Part shown: piece by piece, positions 26,584 to 34,890 of the stretch | Position numbering within the stretch: the first letter of the stretch is position 1 | Layout of the letters: the number at the start of each line of letters is the position of its first letter | Origin: Taishania sp965247975 | Lineage (GTDB): Bacteria > Bacteroidota > Bacteroidia > Flavobacteriales_D > Crocinitomicaceae | DNA: 64,000 nucleotides | Direction of reading: 5' to 3' | Assembly: GCA_965247975.1 (NCBI GenBank) | Contig: OZ252050.1 | Coordinates: 2,108,001-2,172,000 of the forward strand | The notes under the pieces: model-generated | What the model was told of the DNA's origin: nothing | Database searches by the model: none | Seen by the model: the letters and a program-made list of their open reading frames with translations, nothing else | Position numbers and translations under genes: made by a program

Positions 26584-29500
26584 TTAATGAATTTTATACT
26601 TCCTCTTTTTGTAAAATGCTAAACTCGCCAAAACAATAAGCGAAACCAACGCGTAATAAACCCAATTCGGAATCGGCACTGGATCGCCAGCAGCGTAGGA
26701 GTGAAGTCCTGATAAATAATAATTCACACCATAATAAGTCATAATCACAGAAGCCAATCCAAAAATGGTCAACAAATTGTATAAAACAAGTCCGTTACAT
26801 TTTGGAATTAGACGCATGTGTAAAATAATGGCGTACACCAAAATAGAAACCAACGCCCATGTTTCTTTGGCATCCCAACCCCAATAGCGACCCCAAGATT
26901 CATTTGCCCAAATTCCACCTAAAAATGTACCAATGCTGAGCATGAAAAGTCCTCCTGTAATGGTAAGTTCACTCACATAAGTCAATTCTTGAATTGTTCT
27001 CACAGAATTTTCCAAACGGGTTTTGTTTACTGAAGCAACAATAAGCAAATTCAGAATTCCAATCACAGCACCCAACATCAAGAAACCATAGCTTCCTGCT
27101 TCAAGAGAAACATGGATGGTTAGCCAATACGATTTGAGCACTGGAACCAACGGTGTAATTTCAGGATTCATGTAGCTTAACAAAGCAATTAAAAGCACAA
27201 CGCCAGCCAAAATGGTTGTTGCAGCAAGTCCTCCAATGGTTTTTCTCGTGAAGATAATACCCGCTAAAGCAGAGGTCCAAGCGATGTAAATCATTGATTC
27301 GTAACCATTACTCCATGGTGCATGGCCAGAAACATACCATCGCGCCAACAAACCAAGGGTGTGCAAAACGACAAAAAGGTATAAAATAAATCGTGTCGCT
27401 CTGAAAATGCGCTTGATGTTAAAATTCGGTTTGAATAATTGAACAAACATTAATACTAAAAAGACCAAACCTAATAAAACATAAATCAAAGCTAATCGAT
27501 TGAAAATCTTACTCTTATTTAAAGTAATTTCAACTGAAACTTGATTGTCAGTTAACATGATTTGACCACTGACTTTTTTCTGATATTCCCCTAAATCGGT
27601 AATCAATTTATTGGTGATGGCATAATTTCCTTCCACCATGTCGTGGCGAATTTCGTGCGTGTATTCCGCAAAAAAGTCTTCAGCTAACTTGCTTTCAACT
27701 CCTTCCGAATGACTGTGATTGGATGCCCAGGTATTGTTTTTATCTCCTTCAATTGGAACGATTTTGAAAATAATCCCTGACAAAACCATGTTCATGATAT
27801 TGACGCGTTCATCAACCGTTAAAATCAATTTATCGTAAACATTTCGGTCTTTTTCAGCTTTCATGTTCACATTTCGAACGCTTTCAGTTAGTTTGTAATT
27901 TCCTTTTTCATTGAAAAAGTCACTGAACGCAGCCAATTCGGTCGAAATTCCCAAGGTTTTTTGCAAGCGTTCATCTTTGCCGATTTTTATGAATGTCAAA
28001 TTAACCCAATCCCGATTATTCGCAAACATGCTCAGCACCACTTGATCCGCAGAATAACCATCGTACGACTCAGATCCATGCACTTTCCGCATAATTTCTC
28101 GCGTAAGCGTATGCATAGGCTTCATGCGACCACGAATGTCTTGTACTTGTATGCGACTAAATAAATCGGCGTGAACTTCCGAAATAACCGTCAGTTTTGG
28201 TTTAATAATTTCTTGCGCTTGCAAACTATTTCCTGAGAACGAAGCGAAAATGATGAGTAACAAAGTAGTGTTTCCAACCGATTTGAACTTAGTGCGAATT
28301 TCTGAAAAGCGCGTATTCTTGCTAAACAGCGTTAAAAACATTCCGAGCGCCAACAGAAAATAACCTAGATATGAAATCCAAGTTCCCCAAAAATCGTGAT
28401 TGACGCTCAAATACGTTCCTTGTTCGTCTTGGTCATAGGAAGATTGAAAAAAGCGATAACCTCGATGATCTAAAATATGATTCATGTAAATATCTTCCTT
28501 CGAATTGATTCCTTTTTCTTGGTCAATTAACTGCACATTGCTCAAAAATGATTCAGGACTATCGGTTCCTGGATAGCGGGACATTTTGAAGTAATTCAAT
28601 TTTAAGCTGAAAGGCAAAATCACTTTTTTCGAACCATAAGCAATTCGTATTTCGGTGTTTTTTAATGAAAACGCAACAGGCATTCCTTCATTACCTTTTT
28701 GTCCTTGAATGATTTTGGTTTCTTTCTGGCCATTAACAGAAACTTCCATTTTTAAAGCTACTTCTGAACCACTTTCAATTTTACGTTTTTTAGAAACAAG
28801 TTTTCGGTCGCCAGCCATGAAAAACGATGAAACAACAAATTGATGATTTTCACTTTGGTACAAAGAGCGTGTCAGCAAAGGATATTTCGTATTGATCTCC
28901 AAAGGCACATCTTCTTGAGTTGCCATAACCATTTGCGTCATTGGAACTTCGTTTGAAATAAAAAACGAATCTCGTTCATGGAAAATATTCACGTGTCCTT
29001 GCAAGGAGGTATTTGTAAAATTAAAGAACTGACCTTCAATAATTTTCTGGTCACCTTTCACCAAAACGTGTTCTTTTCTGCCTTCTGGCGTGCCGATAAC
29101 CACATTTATTGCAGGTGTTCCTTGATCGTTCCATTTTACTTCCTCCGTCGGGTTTGGAATGAGTTCTTTTAGATTCAAATCAATCGTGGAACTGCCTATG
29201 GTGTAGGTTTTTTGAAATGAATTTTTTCCCAATGAACTAAAAAGCACAGGTTCTTCAACTTGGTATTCCTGTCCATCTTTAAAAATGTTAATCGACAAAT
29301 ACGCATTGGAGGACAAAAACACATTGCTCGTTTGACCTTGGCGAATAGGCATAACTCCTTCAAAACCAAAATAACGCGTAATTCCAGCACCAATTAAAAT
29401 TATGAGTATTGCTAAGTGAAACGTGAGTAAAGTCCATTTTTTACGCTCAATAAATCGATATGTGCGAATGTTGAAAATGAGCGATAATCCGAACAAAACA

Positions 29501-29673
29501 AGTAAAAGTTCAAACCATTTGGCGGAATAAATGTGTTTTTGAGCTGCGTCAGTGCCAAAATCGTTTTCGATAAATGTCGCTAAACCAATGGCAAAGGCAA
29601 ACAAAAACATGTAAATTGCCGCTGCACGTGTGTTCAATAAATAAAATAAAATGCGATTGAATTTTTGTTTCAT
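26584..29673 (-). CDS. ccsBA: CcsBA-type cytochrome c heme ligase (ResB-CcsA fusion)
   Basis: A 1029-aa membrane protein of system II cytochrome c maturation, which carries heme across the membrane and attaches it to CXXCH sites. The N-terminal ~460 residues are ResB-like, with membrane helices near 15-40, 50-68, 80-105 and 435-455 flanking a large periplasmic loop. The C-terminal ~290 residues are CcsA-like with about eight helices and the tryptophan-rich heme-handling motif WGRYWGWDAKETW (about residue 924). Conserved histidines occur around the later helices. It is the last gene of the multiheme operon, 2 bases after the OB-fold lipoprotein gene, and so looks dedicated to the 36 heme sites encoded upstream. 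Confidence 0.93.
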   Translation of the reverse strand: MKQKFNRILFYLLNTRAAAIYMFLFAFAIGLATFIENDFGTDAAQKHIYSAKWFELLLVLFGLSLIFNIRTYRFIERKKWTLLTFHLAILIILIGAGITRYFGFEGVMPIRQGQTSNVFLSSNAYLSINIFKDGQEYQVEEPVLFSSLGKNSFQKTYTIGSSTIDLNLKELIPNPTEEVKWNDQGTPAINVVIGTPEGRKEHVLVKGDQKIIEGQFFNFTNTSLQGHVNIFHERDSFFISNEVPMTQMVMATQEDVPLEINTKYPLLTRSLYQSENHQFVVSSFFMAGDRKLVSKKRKIESGSEVALKMEVSVNGQKETKIIQGQKGNEGMPVAFSLKNTEIRIAYGSKKVILPFSLKLNYFKMSRYPGTDSPESFLSNVQLIDQEKGINSKEDIYMNHILDHRGYRFFQSSYDQDEQGTYLSVNHDFWGTWISYLGYFLLALGMFLTLFSKNTRFSEIRTKFKSVGNTTLLLIIFASFSGNSLQAQEIIKPKLTVISEVHADLFSRIQVQDIRGRMKPMHTLTREIMRKVHGSESYDGYSADQVVLSMFANNRDWVNLTFIKIGKDERLQKTLGISTELAAFSDFFNEKGNYKLTESVRNVNMKAEKDRNVYDKLILTVDERVNIMNMVLSGIIFKIVPIEGDKNNTWASNHSHSEGVESKLAEDFFAEYTHEIRHDMVEGNYAITNKLITDLGEYQKKVSGQIMLTDNQVSVEITLNKSKIFNRLALIYVLLGLVFLVLMFVQLFKPNFNIKRIFRATRFILYLFVVLHTLGLLARWYVSGHAPWSNGYESMIYIAWTSALAGIIFTRKTIGGLAATTILAGVVLLIALLSYMNPEITPLVPVLKSYWLTIHVSLEAGSYGFLMLGAVIGILNLLIVASVNKTRLENSVRTIQELTYVSELTITGGLFMLSIGTFLGGIWANESWGRYWGWDAKETWALVSILVYAIILHMRLIPKCNGLVLYNLLTIFGLASVIMTYYGVNYYLSGLHSYAAGDPVPIPNWVYYALVSLIVLASLAFYKKRKYKIH

Positions 29674-29675
29674 CT

Positions 29676-30404
29676 TTATTTGATTGTTGTCGCGTTTTCT
29701 AGGATGAAATCAAACTTGTAACCCGAACCAAAATCTACATTTTGATTAAATTGTCCTTTGAAAGTAACAATATGACCAATTGGCACAACGGTATTTGTGG
29801 TTAGCACAAAATCATACGAATCATAACTCGCATCTTTGATGTGAACCCAATGTCTGTCCATGATGTTTGCATTTACTTTGATCACTTTTCCTGTCACTTG
29901 AACATTTTTGCCTACGTATTTTTTACTATTGGAAATTAATTCTTTGATTGTCACTGATCCAGCGCGCTTTGTTTCGCTTGCAGAAACAGTCAAGTCTTGT
30001 GGTTGAACTGTTGTGTGATTGTGTTCGTGACCACTATGATCGCCCATCGGTTGCAAGTCTGAAACCAAGTAGAAATCTTCAAAATTGCGGTTGAATTCGG
30101 TACTGTAAAAATTCGTTTTATGAATCGCTTCAGTATAGAAATACGTTTCTCCAACTTCATAGGATTGCTTGAGTGTTGAAATCCAATATTCGTTTCCGTC
30201 TTTTTCAACTTTTAAATAAGAATAGCGCGTTCCATCAAGAATTTCTTTGACGAAAACAATAGTTTCAGCGCCTTGGTCATGTCCACTTCCTGAATCTTTG
30301 TCGAAAAAAGAAGACCCATTATCTGATTTTTCAACAGGCTCCAATTCTTGACTGCAAGATGCAACGAGAAATCCAAAAAAGAAGAGTGTAAATATGTTTT
30401 TCAT
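29676..30404 (-). CDS. OB-fold lipoprotein of the multiheme operon
   Basis: A 242-aa lipoprotein with lipobox LVASCS (Cys at about 17) and an acidic Ser/Gly linker. The first domain (about 45-125) is all-beta (VKEILDGTRYSYLKVEKDG ... EYWIST). A short His-rich stretch follows (GDHSGHEHNH), which could bind metal. The second domain (about 155-242) is an OB-fold of the NrfJ-like type found beside cytochrome c genes: GKNVQVTGKVIKVNANI then WVHIKDASYDSYDFVLTT. It overlaps the barrel gene by 1 base and precedes ccsBA by 2 bases, so it belongs to the same operon. It is probably an accessory periplasmic factor for the cytochromes; the exact role is unknown. Confidence 0.7.
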   Translation of the reverse strand: MKNIFTLFFFGFLVASCSQELEPVEKSDNGSSFFDKDSGSGHDQGAETIVFVKEILDGTRYSYLKVEKDGNEYWISTLKQSYEVGETYFYTEAIHKTNFYSTEFNRNFEDFYLVSDLQPMGDHSGHEHNHTTVQPQDLTVSASETKRAGSVTIKELISNSKKYVGKNVQVTGKVIKVNANIMDRHWVHIKDASYDSYDFVLTTNTVVPIGHIVTFKGQFNQNVDFGSGYKFDFILENATTIK

Positions 30405-32047
30405 TAGTTAAATGTTTTTGATAATCGAATGTTTAAACGGTATGTATCGTGAAATTTTTGATTGTAAAACTCTGCATTCAAAGCGATGTTCATTCCCCAT
30501 TTCATGTATTTTGTAAATTCAACACCCGCAAAATGTTGAAAAGGATTGTCAGATTTTGAAATGCGGTAGTTGTATTTGATAAATCGATAGTAAACAGCAA
30601 AAGATCCATCAATTTTCGCCAGATTTTGTCTGAATCGAAGCGCATGAATGTGACTCATCAAATAATCCAGTTGATTCAAATTGTAATTGTAGGACAAACT
30701 TCCGCCTTTTGTCGGGAAACGATTCACTTGAATAGAACCTTGAATATTGTCGAACGATTTTTCATTTTTTGTCAAACGTGCATGATAACCAGCTCCAAGA
30801 ATGATGGACTTGGTTAAATTAAACGAAAACCGAATGCGAGCTCCTTGACGAACGACTTGTTGATTCAGCAAAAAATCCAAATTGTCTAAATTCGTTTGGT
30901 AGAATATGATGTTTTGTCGGTTGTCATACGAAAGGAATACGGCGAATTTCCGACTTAAACGATAATTGAGTGAAGCAAAAATTGAGGTTAATTTTAAATC
31001 GTTTCGTTCCACGCTATCTGCAGATTTTTGAAACATATCCAATTCAGCTGAGGCAAATAGATTGAGTTTGGAATTGAACGAAATAGAATGCTGAGTAGCC
31101 AAAAATCGGCGATCGGTTAACCAATCGTTGCGTTGATCAATAATACCAACTGTTGAAACGAGCTGAAACTTTGTTTTGTTCAGATTAATTCCTGTATAAA
31201 CTCCTGTTTGATACAATCCAAAATCAACCAAAAAATTTCGGTAATTTGGTCTAAAACCACTAATCAGCCCAACAAACACCGATTTAAATTGCTTTTCAAT
31301 GTTCACGCCATCGACAGCACCTAAGGAAGGAATTTTTTGATTTATTGTTCGACCCAACGAAACTTTGAACTGTTTCGGTGTAGCATAGCTAAATGCGAGT
31401 TGATAAATGCCGATGAAATTGTTGGGAGCATTCTTCGCGTTTTCAGAGCGCAAAAAATGTTGATACGACAAATAGGTTTCAAACGAAAATCGACTATTAG
31501 CAATGTTTAGGACATTCAAACTCAATCGTCCACCAAGTCTTGACAGAAAGGAGTTTTTGTCTGAATAAATATTATCTGAGGAAAGTGTCACACGACCAAA
31601 TATGCGTTCTTTGTTTTCTGGCTTCTCAGTGGCGCTTGTGTCTGTAGCATTTTGATTTACCGCAGGCTCAATCTTCGTTGAATCAACGATAGGATTTGTA
31701 ATTTCGGGTTCTTTGTCTGTTTTTCTAGATTTTGTTTTAACGGTGTAAACAACCAAATTTAATTCAGCTGATTTCCCGCTAATAATCGCACACAAAGCTG
31801 TTGTAGATGATTTCGAATTGACAACAAACAGGGGTTCAAAGGATTCTTCGGAAAATTCGGATGCATTGCTATCTTTCTTTTTAACATAAATGGTATCGCC
31901 AACTGAAATAGTTTGCGTGCTTGGAAACCGCAAGTAATAATTATCATTACTTATATAAGTTAAACTACCTGTCTGATCCAAAACTTTTTCTTGAGAAAAG
32001 GCTCCAAATGAGAAAACGCAAAAAAGAAAAATGATAAATCCTTTCAT
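30404..32047 (-). CDS. Outer-membrane beta-barrel protein of the multiheme operon
   Basis: A 547-aa protein with a signal peptide (1-18, ending AFSQ), a short beta domain (about 20-110), a Lys/Glu/Thr/Asn-rich linker (about 110-150) and about 400 residues of alternating aromatic-ended strands and short turns. It terminates in an aromatic residue (LSKTFN), as expected for an outer-membrane barrel. No named family recognised. It lies between the 13-heme cytochrome (9-base gap) and the OB-fold lipoprotein (1-base overlap). That position suggests the outer-membrane partner through which the cytochromes could pass electrons, as MtrB does in porin-cytochrome complexes. The role is inferred from context only. 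Confidence 0.7.
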   Translation of the reverse strand: MKGFIIFLFCVFSFGAFSQEKVLDQTGSLTYISNDNYYLRFPSTQTISVGDTIYVKKKDSNASEFSEESFEPLFVVNSKSSTTALCAIISGKSAELNLVVYTVKTKSRKTDKEPEITNPIVDSTKIEPAVNQNATDTSATEKPENKERIFGRVTLSSDNIYSDKNSFLSRLGGRLSLNVLNIANSRFSFETYLSYQHFLRSENAKNAPNNFIGIYQLAFSYATPKQFKVSLGRTINQKIPSLGAVDGVNIEKQFKSVFVGLISGFRPNYRNFLVDFGLYQTGVYTGINLNKTKFQLVSTVGIIDQRNDWLTDRRFLATQHSISFNSKLNLFASAELDMFQKSADSVERNDLKLTSIFASLNYRLSRKFAVFLSYDNRQNIIFYQTNLDNLDFLLNQQVVRQGARIRFSFNLTKSIILGAGYHARLTKNEKSFDNIQGSIQVNRFPTKGGSLSYNYNLNQLDYLMSHIHALRFRQNLAKIDGSFAVYYRFIKYNYRISKSDNPFQHFAGVEFTKYMKWGMNIALNAEFYNQKFHDTYRLNIRLSKTFN

Positions 32048-32056
32048 TTCATCAAT

Positions 32057-33076
32057 TTATTCGGAACCGTCTGGATGACATGTATAACATGCGTTACTAT
32101 TGTATTGATAACCAGACACATCGTCATGTTCACCTGCCAAGTCTCCTGAATCATTATGACATCCTAAACAATTGAAAATCGAGAAATTCGAAGAATTGGT
32201 ATGACATTCTGTACATGAGCTCCAAGTGCCCTGGTGTTTTCCAGAGTAAATAGGGAAATATTGTCCATCATGGTCATTAAATGTGGCTGGCGACCAACCA
32301 ATATCCGTGGTATGGCACAATTTACAATCGGTCGGGAATCCTAAAACTTGATGGTTCGGACTTGTTGTTTGATTGAAATCATTTTGATGGCAAGAAACAC
32401 ATTCCGAAGAAACGTTAGTGAAGTTGTTATCCACGTGACACATCAAACATTCCAAGTTTCCATGGCCTTTTTCCAACGGGAAAAAATCATGTCCAAAATC
32501 GCCTGTCCAACTGGTTGAAAAAGGTTCATGGCATTGTCGACAATCAACGCTAAAACCAGAATTCACGTGGTTTGGATTTTGAGCTGAATAATAATCAGGC
32601 ATGTGGCAATCCAAACATTCGCTTCCCATGCGGTTAAACATGAGCATGTTAGAGCTTTTGTGACATTCAACGCATGAAACGGTGTTGTGTCTTCCTTCCA
32701 ACGGGAAACCATTTTGTTCGTGCATTTGGCTTACATCGTTGATCAACCAATTGTCAGCTGTGTGGCAACGCGCGCAATCATTTCCAACGGTCATTTGATG
32801 CACATCTGAATGGCAAGAAACACATGAACTGTTTGGAATTTTAAACGTTAAATCGATGTGGCATTTTCGGCAATCCGTTTTTTTGTGACGACCTTCCAGC
32901 TCAAAATTGGATGAATTGTGGTCATAGGTAATTTCGGAAACATTTACTTTCCAACCACTTTTTGGATTGTGGCATTGATTGCAATCGATTTTGAACTGCG
33001 GTCCATGTGGATTTTTTGCTCCAAGAACAACATGGACATTCAACACTAAAAATATTAATAATGACAGTCTATACAT
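32057..33076 (-). CDS. 13-heme c-type cytochrome
   Basis: A 339-aa periplasmic multiheme cytochrome: signal peptide (1-19, ending VLGA) and thirteen CXXCH motifs by direct count (first CNQCH at about 32, last CYTCH near 330), or one heme per 26 residues. The motifs are arranged in CxxCH pairs with intervening conserved His/Gly (FPLEGRH, FPLEKGH), like the larger upstream cytochrome but more divergent. Distal histidines lie ahead of many motifs, so bis-His ligation is likely. Its 5' end overlaps the 23-heme gene by 22 bases, and the barrel gene follows after 9 bases. It probably takes electrons from its neighbour; direction and partner are unproven. Confidence 0.92.
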   Translation of the reverse strand: MYRLSLLIFLVLNVHVVLGAKNPHGPQFKIDCNQCHNPKSGWKVNVSEITYDHNSSNFELEGRHKKTDCRKCHIDLTFKIPNSSCVSCHSDVHQMTVGNDCARCHTADNWLINDVSQMHEQNGFPLEGRHNTVSCVECHKSSNMLMFNRMGSECLDCHMPDYYSAQNPNHVNSGFSVDCRQCHEPFSTSWTGDFGHDFFPLEKGHGNLECLMCHVDNNFTNVSSECVSCHQNDFNQTTSPNHQVLGFPTDCKLCHTTDIGWSPATFNDHDGQYFPIYSGKHQGTWSSCTECHTNSSNFSIFNCLGCHNDSGDLAGEHDDVSGYQYNSNACYTCHPDGSE

Positions 33077-34890
33077 TTGTAACTTTTTAGTTTATAAATA
33101 ATTACTGTTTTTCCTTTGGCGTCTTTCTCGCGCTTATGACATTCTGAACAAGCCACTTTTTCGTGTCCGCCTGTGAGTGGAAAATTCGTTTTGGAATGAT
33201 CAAAGGTAGTGCTTTTCCAGTCAATTTGTGAACCATGACATTTCTTACAATCTGTAACACCATTGACACTAAATTGTTCACCATGATTGTGTTCGTGACA
33301 CGAAGCACAGTCATTCGGAAGCCCCGTAAATTTCTGGTTCACCGAGCCATTTTCTGTTTTAAAATGACAAGCCCGACAACTTACCGTTTTGTGTTTACCA
33401 ACTAGTTCATGGCTCGTTTTTGTATGATCAAAGGTAATTTCTGACCAACTAGAAACAGAGTGACACGATTGACAATTTTGTGCGGGGTAATATTTTGTTG
33501 GAATTTTGTCCTGATGAATGTCTTTATGACAATCCACACAGTTTTGCGATTTAAATTTAAACGTCCAACGCGCATCAGCAGTAGGCTTGTGACAATTGAT
33601 GCAAGGCGTTGCAACGTGCGCACCTTTGAGTGGGAACTTTCCTTTGTCGTGATCCTCCAAACTGTAAGAACTGTAACTAAATTTCTTCTCAACTGAGTGA
33701 CAGCGCTTGCAATCCGTTTGTTGCTCATTGGGCAATTTCAACTCACCTTCGTGATAATCTTTGTGACAATCGGTGCAATTGGTAAATTGAAGTTGCTTTT
33801 TGAAATCGCCACCGGTGTGACATTTATCGCAAGAAACAGTTGAATGCTGACCAAGCAAAGGGAAATCCGTTTTGGAATGATCAAAATCTCCGCTAATCGA
33901 TAAAGACTTCCAACTTAGATTGTTGTGACAACGTTTACAGTCTGTAACCGATTCCTCAGGCAATTTCATCTTTCCTTCGTGATGATCTTTGTGACAATCC
34001 ACACAATTGGCAAATTTCAGTTTTTGGGTGAAATCACCGTTTTTATGACATTTGTTGCATGAAACAGAAGCGTGTTTTCCCATCAATGGAAAGTTTGTTT
34101 TGCTGTGATCAAATCCGCCACTAGTTTTGATAGATTTCCAACTCGTATTTGTATGGCATTTTGTACAATCTGTTCCAAATTTACCTTGATGATGATCTTT
34201 GTGACAATCCAGACATTTGGCGTGTTTGATTCCTTTGAAATTTTGGAAAGGTTGATTGTTTTTGGTTGTTTTTGCATGGCAACTGACACATGAAACAGTT
34301 GTATGAGCGCCTGTCAATTGAAATTTGGCGTTTTTGTGATCGAATTTTGGTGCTTTTTTGAAATCATCCATCGTGTGACAACTCAAGCAATTTTCGCCCA
34401 ACGTAGTTTGATGATAATCTTTGTGACAAGACAAACATTTTTTGGAAAGTCCCAAGTATGTGTTTGAGCGCTTCTTAATTTTTGCGTCGCTGATATTGGC
34501 CGACTTGTGGCATTCTCGACATTCTACCGAAGCATGTTTGCCTTCCAATTTGTAACCGGCTTTTGAGTGATCGAATTTTTTTGGGTCAAAACGAATGGCG
34601 TCAAATGTCACTCCGTGATGATCATTGTGACACGAAACGCAGGTTTTTGATTTGACTGAATTGTCTGAATGATAACCCCTGCTTTGACTAATCAGTGTTT
34701 TGATTTCTTTGTGACATTCCAAGCATTTTTTGTTTGTCACCTTGTTTCCTGGATCATGGCATTTGGTGCAATTCGATGTTCCTTCCAAATGGCTGTGCGC
34801 TTTCATCAATTTTCCAGGGGAAAACTGCGACCTTCCGTGATTCACGAAAAGCAAGCAACCGAGGAATAAAAGAATGAAATGCTTTACCAT
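33055..34890 (-). CDS. 23-heme c-type cytochrome with repeated three-heme modules
   Basis: A 611-aa periplasmic cytochrome with a signal peptide (about 1-21) and twenty-three CXXCH sites by direct count. From about residue 90 the protein is built of seven copies of a ~70-75-residue module. Each has an FDHSK-type segment, (F/Y)xLxG-x-H-x-x-V-x-C-x-x-C-H, then CxDCHKDxH and a third CxxCH before a Trp-Lys-Ser strand. Two extra sites lie at the N-terminus (CTKCH, CLECH). The regular modules imply a linear heme wire grown by internal duplication. It starts by the TAATG overlap with the Fe-S/FAD oxidoreductase gene, so the two are translationally coupled. No lipobox in the usual position, so it is probably soluble in the periplasm. 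Confidence 0.93.
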   Translation of the reverse strand: MVKHFILLFLGCLLFVNHGRSQFSPGKLMKAHSHLEGTSNCTKCHDPGNKVTNKKCLECHKEIKTLISQSRGYHSDNSVKSKTCVSCHNDHHGVTFDAIRFDPKKFDHSKAGYKLEGKHASVECRECHKSANISDAKIKKRSNTYLGLSKKCLSCHKDYHQTTLGENCLSCHTMDDFKKAPKFDHKNAKFQLTGAHTTVSCVSCHAKTTKNNQPFQNFKGIKHAKCLDCHKDHHQGKFGTDCTKCHTNTSWKSIKTSGGFDHSKTNFPLMGKHASVSCNKCHKNGDFTQKLKFANCVDCHKDHHEGKMKLPEESVTDCKRCHNNLSWKSLSISGDFDHSKTDFPLLGQHSTVSCDKCHTGGDFKKQLQFTNCTDCHKDYHEGELKLPNEQQTDCKRCHSVEKKFSYSSYSLEDHDKGKFPLKGAHVATPCINCHKPTADARWTFKFKSQNCVDCHKDIHQDKIPTKYYPAQNCQSCHSVSSWSEITFDHTKTSHELVGKHKTVSCRACHFKTENGSVNQKFTGLPNDCASCHEHNHGEQFSVNGVTDCKKCHGSQIDWKSTTFDHSKTNFPLTGGHEKVACSECHKREKDAKGKTVIIYKLKSYKCIDCHY

